From contig JANFNE010000073.1 of NCBI GenBank assembly GCA_024867545.1, positions 1 through 64,000 of the forward strand: a stretch of DNA of 64,000 nucleotides, read 5' to 3'. Within the stretch, counting starts at the first letter, position 1; every line of letters starts with the position of its first letter. The position numbers and the translations under genes are program-made. Below the pieces are notes generated by a model. That model was not told where the DNA came from. It searched no databases and worked only from the letters and a program-made list of their open reading frames with translations. Of the stretch, positions 1-10,684 are shown one piece after another. This DNA comes from Phytopythium helicoides (lineage: Eukaryota > Oomycota > Peronosporomycetes > Pythiales > Pythiaceae).

Positions 1-295
1 CGCCCACTGTTTCATCGATCTCAGCGAGAACAGCATGCGCAGCGGCGTTCTACGATCGCGCATAGCGACGGCGCAGGCTGAGCGCGCGAGAGAGCGTCTG
101 GGTGCGCGTCTTGGTGCCGATGTAGTTGGCGACGTCGAGCCATGAGCAGTCTGGAGGCAGGAGCTGAAGCGCCTCGTGCATCAGCCGGTGTTCTTCGTCG
201 GTCCAGGTGGAGCGGCCGGCACGCTGATCCCGGAAGCGGCGCACGGAGGCGTTGTAGTTGTCGAGCAGGAAGCGGCGAAGCGTCGGGTCAATCAT
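1..295 (-). pseudogene. Myb-like protein, copy A (premature stop; runs off window)
   Basis: Start ATG at 295-293 (MIDPTLRRFLL...). It matches the copy at 13425-13823 residue for residue through the Myb-like helix region (W-x-D-E-E-H ... D-C-S-W-L-D-V-A-N-Y-I-G-T-K-T-R-T-Q-T-L-S-R-A-L-S-L-R-R-R-Y). At 50-52 a TAG replaces the TTG leucine of the sister copy, yet the frame stays homologous downstream of that stop to the window edge (NAAAHAV...). This suggests a single-base nonsense change in a formerly longer gene. The Myb-like domain itself is intact, so an 81-residue truncated protein could still be made. The presumed function is sequence-specific DNA binding. About 120 bp of 5' leader is also shared with copy C. 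Confidence 0.7.
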
Positions 296-313
296 GGCGG
301 CTGGAGGACGCAA

Positions 314-1197
314 GACCGATAGATGTGGTGGGAGGTGTGGGCTCGAAGCTGAACGTTGACATGTGAGCTCGGCTCAATCGTCCGCAGGTTGTGTGTGTTG
401 TCCTCCCATCGACGGCCCTCATAGGTGGCGAGTTGCAGTGTGCGCGTCGTCCGGGTCGGGGTCCATGGCCCAGGGTGAGGCTGGGGGCAGTCGGCACGAT
501 CTGTTGCCGCCGCGCTGCTGGAAGTGGCTTCGCTGCAGTGGTAGGAGTAGCACCGGGCAGCCAGACAGGCAGGGCGATGAGCGAGTGAGAGACGCGGGCT
601 CGGAGCTGCAGGCGGCCGAACGCGGTGCTCCTTTGCGAGCCGCGGCGGTCGAAAATGGGCGGAACCGGGGTGGCTCTTCTGCGCAGGGCGGACGAGCGAG
701 CGTGGCGGGCAGCGAATTGTTCTCGCAGGCACGGTTTTGCGGAAGAGAGCCGCTCCAACTGGTGGCCGCGAGAGTGCGCGTGAGCCTATCTGCGACGTGC
801 TATCTTGGAGCTCGCCTATAATAATCCTTCCGTAAAACGCCGGCGATGGATACTCGAGCGCCAACGGCCAACGTGTCGCACAGGACGGCACAGGATTATG
901 GCCACCCGGCCCGCTTCAATGTGTCTTGTGAGGTGGAAGTCGCTGCTTCCACTTGTTCGACCAATCTGCATCGGTCTGGACCCAGAATACATAGAAAACA
1001 ATATAGAAAGCCCTTCTCAAAAGACCAGGAACCGACTGGGTGAGTGTGCGTGCAAATCCGTTTTGCGAGCGTGAAGTGCGGCGAACGCACGAGAGGAGCC
1101 AGTGGTCACTGCATGACTCTATTTGGCTTTACCAAACTAACCGCTCGCGAAGCTGGCGGCAACCATGTAGTCACCAAAGGCACCACTGGGGAACACC
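314..1197. other. Intergenic, divergent promoter region of Myb copies A and B
   Basis: Positions 314 to about 440 align with the 5' leader of Myb copy C (13824-13950). The remainder shows no gene I can support. The long frames here have no domain signature and overlap each other on both strands. Confidence 0.5.
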
Positions 1198-1260
1198 CCA
1201 CCGTGACGCTCCTCTGGTTGCAAGATGCAACTCGCATTGCGACCAATTGGTCTCGGCAGC

Positions 1261-1275
1261 TCATTCCCCAAATTC
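1261..1275 (+). promoter_or_regulatory. Initiator plus flanking-promoter-like element of Myb copy B
   Basis: TCATTCCCCAAATTC closely fits the oomycete Inr-FPR consensus (TCATTYYNCAWTTT) and sits 63 bp before the ATG. The duplicate copy D has TCATTCCCTAAATTC at 14666-14680, 61 bp before its ATG, so the element was duplicated with the gene. Confidence 0.55.
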
Positions 1276-1323
1276 ACGTCTTGAGCTCAAGCCTCGCCTG
1301 CATTAGCGCCTGCCAGCCCTCAT

Positions 1324-2138
1324 GGTCAGTCCAACGCTGCGCCGCCAGCTACTATTAGTGCACTTCGACCCCCCTCCGACCCCGCCGCAGCGCACGCTCC
1401 ACCTGGAGCTACGACGAGGACCAGCGGTTCCATGAGGCTCTGCGACTCTTGCCTCCAGACTGCTCGTGGCTTGACGTCGCCAACTACATTGGCACCAAGA
1501 CGCGCACTCAGACGCTCTCTCGCGCGCTCAGCCTGCAACGCCGCTACTCGAGAGCCGATAGTAACCGACAGCGAACACTGGTGATAGTGGCAGCAAGCGA
1601 ACCAATACCCGCTTTGCTAAGCTCGCGGGCAGTCTACCGGGATTTGCCGGTGATGTTTTCGACAGCCCAGCCTGTTCACGATCATGAACAGTCGCCAACG
1701 GCCGCCTCAATAACAAGCATGGTGATACCCCATGATGTGTGGGCGGCTTAATGGTGCTCCATCCAAGCACCAGGTCCTCTTGTGCTCCAGCATGATCATG
1801 CGATGGGAGGAACTCAAGTTTATCAGACGCCGATCCTCAACACTACCGACGAGACTGACGAGACCGCTATTCTCCACGATACGCACCCCGAGTTATTTGC
1901 CATGTCGAACTCACATCTATCTAATGTGTCCAACGAGTTGGAGAATGAAACAGAAAACCAAAGTCAAGTGTTTCAGGTGGATACGGCTATTGTGCAGGAG
2001 GTTGTCAACGGGGTAGACATGGCCGCTCAAGAGATGGTCAGTGATGAAGCTCGGTGGAATGAGCTTATCAGTCTCATCCCCGACGACATCGAACTCGTCG
2101 ACTTCACTGACGACAAGTGGGAGTCTCTCTCACCATGA
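1324..2138 (+). pseudogene. Myb-like protein, copy B (frameshift and nonsense)
   Basis: Diverged duplicate of the intact copy at 14727-15524. ATG at 1324 gives MVSPTLRRQLL, then six Cs replace five near 1370, which shifts the frame. The Myb core (PPDCSWLDVANYIG...TLSRALSL) is read in the frame beginning at 1449. In that frame CAA has become TAA at 1749-1751, and homology then resumes to a final stop at 2136-2138 (ending W-E-S-L-S-P). There is also a 3-bp insertion near the N-terminus. At least two independent lesions relative to copy D make this a pseudogene. The flanks are duplicated too, from about 1198 to 2290. Confidence 0.85.
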
Positions 2139-2594
2139 AGAATATGGTAACGAATGTATGCATCGAGTGTTGGTTGGCTTTGCTTTTGTATGCTAGATTA
2201 GATTATGCGAAGTGTTTGTTGCTGTCATGATGTCGGGTGAGTTTTACCAAGTTCTTTACCTTGTTACTTTACCTTGTTATTCCGGGTGGTCCGTGTCGCG
2301 ATGCGGCGCACCTTTTTGACTGGACTGGAGTATGGTAGTCCCTGAAGCGGCGTTAGCAGTCGACCCCTACCCCCATTTTGTGAATTATACTAGTAAAATG
2401 ACATTACGTATTGTTTGGATACTAGTATTTGATTTGCTAGTAATCTAGGTACTACTACTCGTCGTGTGGCTCCTCGTCCGCTTAGCAATTGGTTGGAATT
2501 TATCGTCTTCGTGAGAGCGTCGTCGAGAAGGCAATTGAGTTGGCGCAACTGGAGGTAGATAGCTGCGGAAGAGGAATTCGGGAAACCGGAAGCC

Positions 2595-3020
2595 TCATAG
2601 AATCAAGTATATCGCTGCTTGGGGTAGCGACCGCGACTTCGTCCTCGGATTCCGTCTCGTCGTCGTCACGGTCGCTTTCTGTCTCGATCTCCTCGTCATC
2701 AATGTTGGCAGTTGCAGCATCCTCTTCACCATCGATCCAGGGAACTGGAATGGCTGAGCGAAAACGTGATTCGACGACAATTGCGAATAGTAGACGAACT
2801 CACGCACAAAGCGGTAGTATAGCCGTCGCTCTTCATGGTCATCTTCGAAGGGTGCCCTCATCGCCTGCTGAAAGAGACGCTCTTCAGCTGGAGAAAGACG
2901 CAATGCTGTAATTGCAGTCTCGAATTGACGCCATGTGCTGTAGTTGGCTCGCGCATTGCGGGAGTCGTGGAAGCTCTCGAAGATGATAGGTAGAAGGAGA
3001 AAAGAAAAGTGGGCAGGCTA
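2595..3020 (-). other. Unidentified ORF relic
   Basis: On the minus strand a coherent frame reads about ESFHDSRNARANYSTWRQF, then a segment with LRLSPAEERLFQQAM, then LYYRFVREFVYYSQL. It appears to be followed, after a frame change near 2740, by an acidic tail (D-G-E-E-D-A-A ... D-D-E-E-I-E-T-E-S-D). The composition looks coding, but I do not recognise the family. No ATG, splice pair or domain fixes its limits. It may be a decayed gene or part of a transposon. Confidence 0.25.
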
Positions 3021-4065
3021 ACTGGCAGCCAGCGCAACTCCTCCACTCGTGTCCGAAGAATAGAGATATGCTAGCAGACTGGATTCTCTCTGATTAGGCC
3101 AGAAGCTTCGAATGTGACTGGGCTCCCCAAACACATCACTTCAGCACGAGGAAGTGTACAAAAAGGATTGATGAATAACCGAGCACGGTACACTTGTGCC
3201 ATTCGTGGCAAAATGAAGACTGTGTTATGTATGCATTAAGTTGTTGTAAATTGGTGGTTCATAAACACGTAACACAATAACTACTTGACGTAAGTACGCT
3301 GGATTCGCGAGAGCCCCTCATACTCTCGGCTCGTATCTAATCGGAGAGCTCACCCTCAATCCAAATATACGTATGTGTATAAAGTGTACAGTACCAAGCC
3401 ATGCCGTTACAGCTCCGGTTCGAATCTGTCGGTTGTCATTGACGAGTGGAAGCGGTCAAACAGCGCGATCTACGCGAAGGGTTCAACACATAGTGATTAG
3501 ATATGAAAACATCTGATTCTCATCGAATGCCAGTCGTTGTGACGTCAACGGGTAAGTGTGAGAGGCAGCACGATAGTGACGACAATGACTACTTGACATT
3601 ATGGATGAATTGCCATCGATGACTAAACAGCTTTGATAAAGACAAGTTGCTCCATTTGAAACCTGTTAGTATCCCCTGCCAGAAATGACAGCACACACAT
3701 AATATTGTATGGGGCATGCAGTATAATGACCTTGCACCCCAAACAACCTTGAACAATCCATATATTGCGTACAGCTGCAGCAAGGGAAATATATAAGTGC
3801 CAGCAATATGTTTGCCTCGAAAACAGATCGCACTAGCATAAAAGCACATCTATATGTTTGTATGCGTTGCGTTCTGCAACGCAGACAAGGCGCTATGCCA
3901 GCTGTTCGGACCGATTATTTTGAAATATATGTGGTAGACACTGACGTGATTTATGTTATTGACATGTAATTAGACTAGCCAGTATATACCCACTTCAACC
4001 AGCAAGCCCTTTTGCTCTAGTTCGCACAATCGAAAGCGACTCCGTCCTTCATGACAGCTACCCGA

Positions 4066-4089
4066 CCCCCCCCCCCCCCCCCCCCCCCC
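4066..4089. repeat. Poly(C) tract, 24 bp
   Basis: An uninterrupted run of 24 C residues on the + strand. The length is likely to be unreliable in an assembly. No gene overlaps it. Confidence 0.9.
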
Positions 4090-4751
4090 AACCAACAAAA
4101 CAAGCTTCACGACCAAGGCTTTCAAAGAGAAGACAGACTACGTCATATTCACCATCAACAAGCAGCCTGTCCAGTTCTTGACTGTTTTTGGTCTTTGGAA
4201 GGCGACTCGCTGGATACGGAATGTCAATTGGAAGGGGGAGCTCTAATTGTTGCAGTTGGCAACCCCTGATGGGAGAAGTATTCGCTACAAATTCGGAAAG
4301 ACTTGCGATTTTGAGCGGTGCTTGAGTGAACACACGAAAAATTTCGGGGAGCTGGGTTCATGCCAATCGAGCGCCATTGAGTGAAGATAAACGGGGAAAA
4401 CATGTCTGTTGGTGAGACTGCGCTCAATCATTATCTCAAAAAGCAAAAGTGGTACCGAGCCACCATGCTTTCATCCGAATGCGACCCCGAGGGCGAGGAC
4501 GATAAGCAAGACGCAATCCGCTTTATGAACTTCCGGAAGAATCCTTTGCAGATCATGTCCTGGTCCGGTCAGCATTGGTCAGGGCTGAACTGAATTTGAC
4601 CATATTACTCTATCACCCCTCTAAAACGATCCATGTACATCTACAATATAATAATGTGGGTGCACCCGTCACACTTCAGTGTATCCGTATCACTTCAACT
4701 TCAGCATCAACGTGTTCTAGTTGCCCAAACAACCACTACAGCTGCACAAAA

Positions 4752-6157
4752 TCATAATCGCTTATTACTATAGTTGAATATCTGAACTCCTTCCTCATCA
4801 TTCTTGTTGCTTCGCTCAACATCTTCGCTTTCACTGCTGTTGCTATAACCACCTGCTCTTGTATAATCTTCATCCGTCACCCGAGGAATGACTCCTATTC
4901 TATATATTGGACCTAATATATCAGCTTCAAACTCACTTTCACTGCTTTCTTCGTTTTCTTTCATCTCATCGTTATCACCCGATTCATCAGGCAAATTGGT
5001 GGCTACTGGAATGAAAGCCTTATTTCTCAATGGAATAGTACATAAACCATATGAAGAACTCACATTATGATGGCGAGTAGCATAAAGACTAGCGATTCGC
5101 TCGATAACACTCACAAAAATTGGTAGTCTTGGATAAGATTTAGGTATTTTATCGTTCAACTCATTGTTAAATCGTTCGAGCGGATTGTTAGTTCTGCTCA
5201 CAATCCTTTTTGAGATTCCGTTGATATTCCACAACTTAGGGTTAAAAATTTTAGTCCAAGTTCTTCCAAAATATCCTCAAAACTGAGTCCATTTCGTGGT
5301 AGAATAGGCAATTTGACTATCATTGCACTTGCGTTCAATAGTTTCTTGTACCCACTTCACACCTTGATTGGAAATTTTACCTCTAGGAATAGCTGTCAAC
5401 GTCTAGGACTCCGAATCCCATAGCAATTTCGCACTCGGCCTTAGGAATTCTGGATTTTTTTTCATTCGCGACAACCAACAACGTCAACTTTTGGAAAATT
5501 TCATGACTGGCGTGATGCATCGCTGCTTCGAAATCACAATAAATGAATTCAGGATCCATTGAGTCATTTACTTCATTCAATACAAGTCGTAATAAATGAT
5601 ACTTTCTTTTATTTTTTTGGGGTCACAAGCACAAACGCTGCGGGATAGTACCCACTGGTGACTTTGTCGTGAACAGTCAGAACGGCATACTGCTTGATTT
5701 TTGGTGGGACACATCAAAATGTGCCATCCAAAAACACTGATGACTTGCTCTGTCTCAACAATTTCAATAGTACAGGATGCCCCCACCCTAGTAGTCGATG
5801 TCGTTTTCAATCTGCCGCATCATAGTAGCTATAGTGGAATCGATGAAAATTCGAACTTGTTGGATGTCCATCATCATCCAGTATTTGGGATAGGGTTCGC
5901 GTTTGAGCCGACCGTAAAAACTCTCCACCATTTATTTCTGCTCTCACACGATAATCACGACTGCTTACTTGATTTTCTGACACGCATGTGATGGTAGTAT
6001 TGCTTGGTCCTGTGCCATAAAACTCACTGCAAGCTGTTTCCCTTACTCGGGAAACCGGTAGTTGAATGTCAGATGCGAGCTCGTCTACACAAGCTAGTAT
6101 CTGGCTATAGTGATCTAGATGCACAGTAGGCGGGTGCTGTCGCTCCGTCACAGACAC
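4752..6157 (-). pseudogene. MULE-type transposase relic 1
   Basis: Fragments in several minus frames align in order with the second relic at 7170-8363. They are: an N-terminal piece (5807-6157, with R-V-R-A-E-I-N-G-G-E-F-L-R and ILDDDGHPTSSNFHRFHYSY); a broken segment whose frame reads FLDGTF, a stop, then CVPPKIKQYAVL and VTSGYYPAAFVLVTP (about 5620-5740); EFIYCDFEAAMHHA with ECEIAMGFGVLD (5383-5580); and a C-terminal piece with RTNNPLERFNNELN (4752-5234). The D...CDFE arrangement is that of the DDE core of MULE transposases. Multiple frameshifts and stops make it non-functional. I could not define terminal inverted repeats. Confidence 0.75.
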
Positions 6158-7169
6158 AGAAGTACCGCAAGCGTGGGGAACAAAGTTTCCGAAACGTTGA
6201 AGTCACAGCAACCTCTGCACTTGTTAGGCATCCTCTTTGTGGGAAGATAGTGACTACAGCGATATGCTCGCTTCACATTTGATGAATCTCCTCTCGCATT
6301 ATATCTATAGCCGTCTATCCATATTGTTGTAGATCCAATTCGATTCTGTATCTCTGTATCACTTGGTGCTGTTTGCTCGTCGTTGCTTGATTCGTATCTA
6401 AGATCTACGCTTCTGATCTACGATCCACGCTTACAGACGATATTAACCACGCTCCAGGAACGTGCAGACACTCACATTGCACTCTCTCCGCTCCGAACCT
6501 CTACATAGGTCTTGTCTGAGCTGGAATTTTTGCCGGTGGTTCTACGAAATGCTTTACAGGACAAGTTCAGGACTGGACGCATAAATTGGACACGCATTTG
6601 TCGAGTCCAAATGCGAGATCAGTCCAATCATACTTATACCAAAGCCGTATGCCTACGACATGTGACAGAGGCATGAACTTTTCGCCTTGAAGCAAGTGCG
6701 CAGGACTCCAAAAATATCGGCTACATCAAAAAGGCGTCGATCTGTACAGTATTGCAGAGTCAAAACAAATTGCAAACAGTATATTCTGGGAGCAAAAGCC
6801 CTCGATAGCACCCATCACCCTTCGTGGTTTGCGTCGCCGCACCGCGTCGGTTTCGTTCAATAACGGCGGTTGAAGACGTAAACTCACGCCCTCAAGGTAC
6901 GATTCACCTCTCTCCAGTCGACCGAATAGAAGAGCCGCACCGAGGGCGAGCCCGTGATCACCGTTAGTGACAGCGGTGTGAAGAAGGCCGCGAACTCGGA
7001 TGCAAGCGGCGCGCGATCGTGGAAGAAAACGGCCGCTTGCCGAGCAGTTGGTCCAGGGCGTCCCAGCGAGACAAGATGTCGATCTTGGGGCCTGAAACAC
7101 ATCCAGTGTCGTGTTGCCCGACGCGCGCAAGACGGCGGCGGCAATGGGCAACGCCTCCTCGCCCGCGTT
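6158..7169. other. Spacer between the two MULE relics
   Basis: No gene supported. Overlapping frames at 6726-7210 are GC-rich and open on both strands. They resemble each other only as shadows and carry no motif. Confidence 0.35.
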
Positions 7170-8363
7170 TCAGCATGATAAAATCCGGTGACGTTGGCCA
7201 ATGTCAGCATGTGCCGTGGTTAACAGTAAATTTCCAGCAGCTCTTTTCGATTTTTGTGACTTTTTCTGCCTCAAACAACAAGGGCCAAGAAATTGGGATG
7301 GAATTTCGGCCTCAGTAACAATAGGCGGATCATCACGGGCAGGCAAATTTGGGAGCTCTATGGGCACAGGAATTTGAATGTCTGCTCTGTCTGGAATGTC
7401 CTCAACACCATTATCAGCATTGATATCAGTGTACCTGTGTGCATATCTACGTGCAATTCGTTCTATCGTTCCAAAAAATGTCAAAAGATTTGGATGCGGG
7501 GTAGGAAAGGCAGCATTGAGTTCTTTGTTGAATCTTTCCAGGAGGTTATTCGTGCGGGTTACAATGTCATGACAAACTTCTGCAATATTCCACAGCTCAG
7601 GTGTATACTTTTTGATCCATGTCCGCGAAAAATAACCCCAAAATTGTGTCCATTTTGTCTGTGAACGGCGTTTGCATTCAGAAACAATTCTTTCTTGTAC
7701 CCATTATCTCCCTTGCACCGCGATTTTTGATTGAGGTACAGCCGTGAGCAAGTCCAATACTCCAAATGACATGGCTATTTTACATTCACCTTTAGAAATT
7801 CGGTACTTTTTCATTCTGCGTCTGCATGCTTGTTTGAAATGAAATAGACATCCGACTCGATGACCATTAAGAAAGTGATTATCAATTGCTAGGATTAGCC
7901 CACTATCAAAATCACAGTACACGTATTGTGGCTTGATAGTAGAATCTAATGCGTCCATGATGTGGTGGATAGCATGGAAATACATGTCATACGTGTTGGA
8001 AGTGCAAAGCACTAATGCTGCTGGGTAGTACCCTCCTGTGACGTGGTCATATACCTGATATACAACGCACTGTTTGAATTTGTTTGGCACGGACCGAAAG
8101 GCTCCATCAATAAAGAGCGAGAAGTGCTTCTGTTTCAATAGTTTTAGTATTATTAGATGTGCCCAGACAAGTACACGCTCCTGCAAGTGCTTTGTCATGT
8201 CAAAGTACGAGTGGTGAAAAAGGTGGAAGTTGATGGTCGTAGGGTTGCCGTTTGAATCTAGAATGCAGGACAGAGGTGGCATATCCAGTCGCCCATAAAA
8301 GTCGCCACCAAATGCTTCACTCCTAGCTCGGTATATCCTGTTTTTCGCTTGCTGCGCTGTCAA
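7170..8363 (-). pseudogene. MULE-type transposase relic 2
   Basis: The best-preserved frame (7704-8363) shows the MULE core in order: FIDGAFRSVPNKFKQCVV, VTGGYYPAALVLCTSNTYD, YVYCDFDSGLILAI, VGCLFHFKQACRRRMKKY and ECKIAMSFGVLDLLT. The frame is lost near 7740. Continuation is visible in another frame (GDNGYKKELF ... NGHNFGVIF) and then at 7170-7484 (TFFGTIERIARRYAHRYT). It has the same orientation as relic 1 and diverged substantially from it. An intact element would excise and insert DNA, but this copy lacks a continuous reading frame. Confidence 0.8.
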
Positions 8364-9597
8364 TCCACTGTACGAGCCACTGACAACATAAAACTACTCT
8401 CGAATCGCTTCCCATATTTCTATTGGCGTTTTGTATGTGTGAGTTGCGAGTCTGTCAACTTCTTGTTTCATTGGCTCACTCACATCAGTTCTTTTGCTTT
8501 GAAATTCGGAGCACACAATAGCAGACAAGCCACAGGTATGCTCTGTAAAGTTTTGATGTCTTCCTGACGCTAATACATAGTCGTACTGTCTTTTGCAGCC
8601 TTGCTGCTGTCCTTTTCGTTGACGCCGATGACGGCACCGATATGGTATCTTGACTTTTGTTGGTTACCCATGAGAATATGCGTAGCCGTTAATCCAGATT
8701 ACCATTTTGCCAGGGCGTTTTTTATATGGCCTTTAGGCTCCCTTGGCGGGCTTTTGCCAGGTAACGCATCTGCTGCCCACGAATCATTGTCGGAGTTCCG
8801 AAGCACCTCACGGTAATCGTTGTTTCTATCAGTTTCGTAGTCGTAGTCGCGTTCACTAGCCTGGGCATTTGTCAGATCTACACTATCGGTTTGACCTTGC
8901 TCTGTGCGGATTAATTGCAGACTGCTTCCCGTGACCCTGTGCTGCAGGTTCCATGCTTGATGCCAATAAACTCTAGTTGTCCCACTTGGAGGTAGAGTAT
9001 ACCGGTAAGTATCATGAATTGGTCGTTGCAGTGCGTCTCGAGACTGACATTTCGATTCGCGTGATTCATGTATCTCGTCAGACAAGCTATAAAAGCTCCA
9101 ACTGCTCTTGCGCTGAGCAACAACGCGCGGGTGACCACTGCTGTTGTGCTGTGGTCGAGAGCCTTGGCTGTCTCGACCTTCACTGCCAGTTAGATTCGTG
9201 TATGGGAAGCATCCTGCCACACGCAATCTTCTTGAGTTTCGCTGGCTCATCGCCCCCGTGCTCCTGCATGAAACGCCAAATACACACCAAACTTGTCCAT
9301 GAGCGTAACAAGGATGCCACCAGCACGGCCTGGGTTCGCGACAACCAGAGCCCTGACATGCTCCATGGTGGTGGACGCAACAGAGAGGAAGCGCTCAAAC
9401 GCCTTCATTGCCGTCGCGCGCGCGCGCTTGGTGTTGGCGGGCCTCAGGTCGTTCAGATTCATCGTTGTCGGTCAGAGAGGCAGCAGATATGCAAGTGATA
9501 CATGGCGAACCAGTCGTTGGTAGCACGATACATATATCTGGGCTTCGGTCCGACTTGATGCGTCGGAACCGCTCAGTTCCGACTCCAGTCACTATTT
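8364..9597. other. Region with possible recombinase-like fragment
   Basis: Several medium ORFs on both strands without clear identity. The only suggestive one is at 9247-9462 (minus), entered separately. Confidence 0.3.
9247..9462 (-). pseudogene. Possible tyrosine-recombinase (Crypton-like) N-terminal fragment
   Basis: ATG at 9462-9460 opens a 71-residue frame containing NLNDLRPANTKRARATAMKAFERF and, later, LMDKFGVYLAFHAGARG. The first part resembles the SAM-like core-binding helices that precede tyrosine-recombinase catalytic domains in oomycete Crypton-type elements. No catalytic R-H-R-Y region follows in any frame. The assignment rests on general resemblance only. Confidence 0.3.
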
Positions 9598-9605
9598 GCG
9601 TTTTG

Positions 9606-9700
9606 ATTGGACGAAAACATTAATATTTAAGAGTGCTGATTGGTCCAAAAAAGTGGATGAATTTGATTGGTCAAAACATCCTGCTTGACGCGTTTATTGG
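9606..9700. promoter_or_regulatory. Four ATTGG (inverted CCAAT) boxes at about 30-bp spacing
   Basis: ATTGG occurs at 9606, 9639, 9666 and 9696, all in the same orientation, with start-to-start spacings of 33, 27 and 30 bp. The surrounding text is also similar (TTTGATTGG, GCTGATTGGTC, TTTGATTGGTC, TTTATTGGCC). It could be a diverged tandem repeat or a CCAAT-binding-factor array. The nearest solid gene, the kinase at 10685, is about 1 kb downstream. Confidence 0.45.
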
Positions 9701-10532
9701 CCAAGACGAACCATACTAAGATCAAGTTACGTCGGAAAGATGATGTTATTCATCCATACGCTGATATCGCGATCTCACAACGTCAATACCGCGACTTCCG
9801 ACCGTGGTTCACCAGCGTGAGGCTGGTCGCGGCTGACAACTTGTTCTCCAGCTACTACAAAGCACTGTTCACTTGAATTGTCTCCATCAGACGACCTTTT
9901 GCAATCTTTGACCGACATGGGATCATGAGCTGGAGTCTGAACCACTGCCTCCTCTTCTCTCAAAATGGGCGTGCACTGTTCTTCTGAGAGCGCGTTCTCA
10001 TTGTTATCTCTGGTTTCGAGTAGCTGGGGTCGGATGTGGGCAATGAAGCAGCAGATCAAGTTTGCAAAAGAGGAGTTTCTTTGACCAACAAAACGACCAC
10101 AATACAGACCAAATCCCTTCGAGTACGAGCTACTTTTGACCAGACTCGGAATAGACCTGCGAAGAAGAAGCTCACCGCTTGCGGTCGCACCAATTGGAGT
10201 AAACGGAGGTCGCAGCTTAATCCTCTCTCTGCCATTGGATTTCGCTCGTTCCACTCCGTGGATGGCCCAGGAGCTGTTGCAGCAGCCAAATGAGGCGAAC
10301 GAGCGTCTACAGGCTTGAAAAAGTCGCTGGATGCAGACGCAACGAACGTTTGATAGTGTTCGAAACGCGGGCGACAATGGGCTGGCCGAGGATCGCGCGA
10401 GCAGTGGACGCGCGGTTGCTAAACCCTCCACAACAGCATTCGCGCTATAAATGATATCCATTTCCCGCAACAAAGCGCCACTAAAACCCGTAATACCCGC
10501 TACTGATCACTCTCCTGATCACATATCTTCAA

Positions 10533-10556
10533 CATGGCTACATGGCTACATGGCTA
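10533..10556 (+). repeat. CATGGCTA octamer, three tandem copies
   Basis: Three perfect head-to-tail copies of CATGGCTA lie 129 bp upstream of the preferred kinase start codon. The same octamer occurs singly at 54491 and 54512 (5' of the IQ gene) and inverted at 60814 (upstream of HSP70-2). Confidence 0.7.
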
Positions 10557-10684
10557 CACTTGTGCGCCGGCCAGTTCAACACGCACGCGGGTCGCCTCCT
10601 TCGCCTCGCAGTCGCGGAATCGCCACCCACCGCCGCCGCGGTCCTCAGCTCCTGGCTCCCCCCAGGCCCTCGCAGCGCTTTTCC

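Larger units (their letters stand above)
2290..4751. other. Gene-poor stretch with an ORF relic and poly(C)
   Basis: Apart from the minus-strand ORF relic near 2595-3020 and the poly(C) tract, I see no supportable gene. Short frames at 4100-4590 are mutually broken and lack recognisable motifs. The sequence is AT-richer than the gene regions, in keeping with old transposon-derived DNA. Confidence 0.4.

Noticed and set aside
3385..3440. GGTTCGAATC resembling a tRNA B box
   Set aside because: The flanking bases do not form a T-arm stem or acceptor stem, and no matching A box lies upstream. I found no convincing tRNA in the window.
9775..10473. 232-codon minus-strand ORF upstream of the kinase
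   Set aside because: No domain, odd composition and overlapping frames on the other strand. It occupies likely promoter DNA of the kinase.
10451..10684. Longer N-terminus for the TKL kinase
   Set aside because: The upstream ATG extension is Arg/Pro/His-rich and would bury the signal peptide 78 residues in. The ATG at 10685 is favoured.
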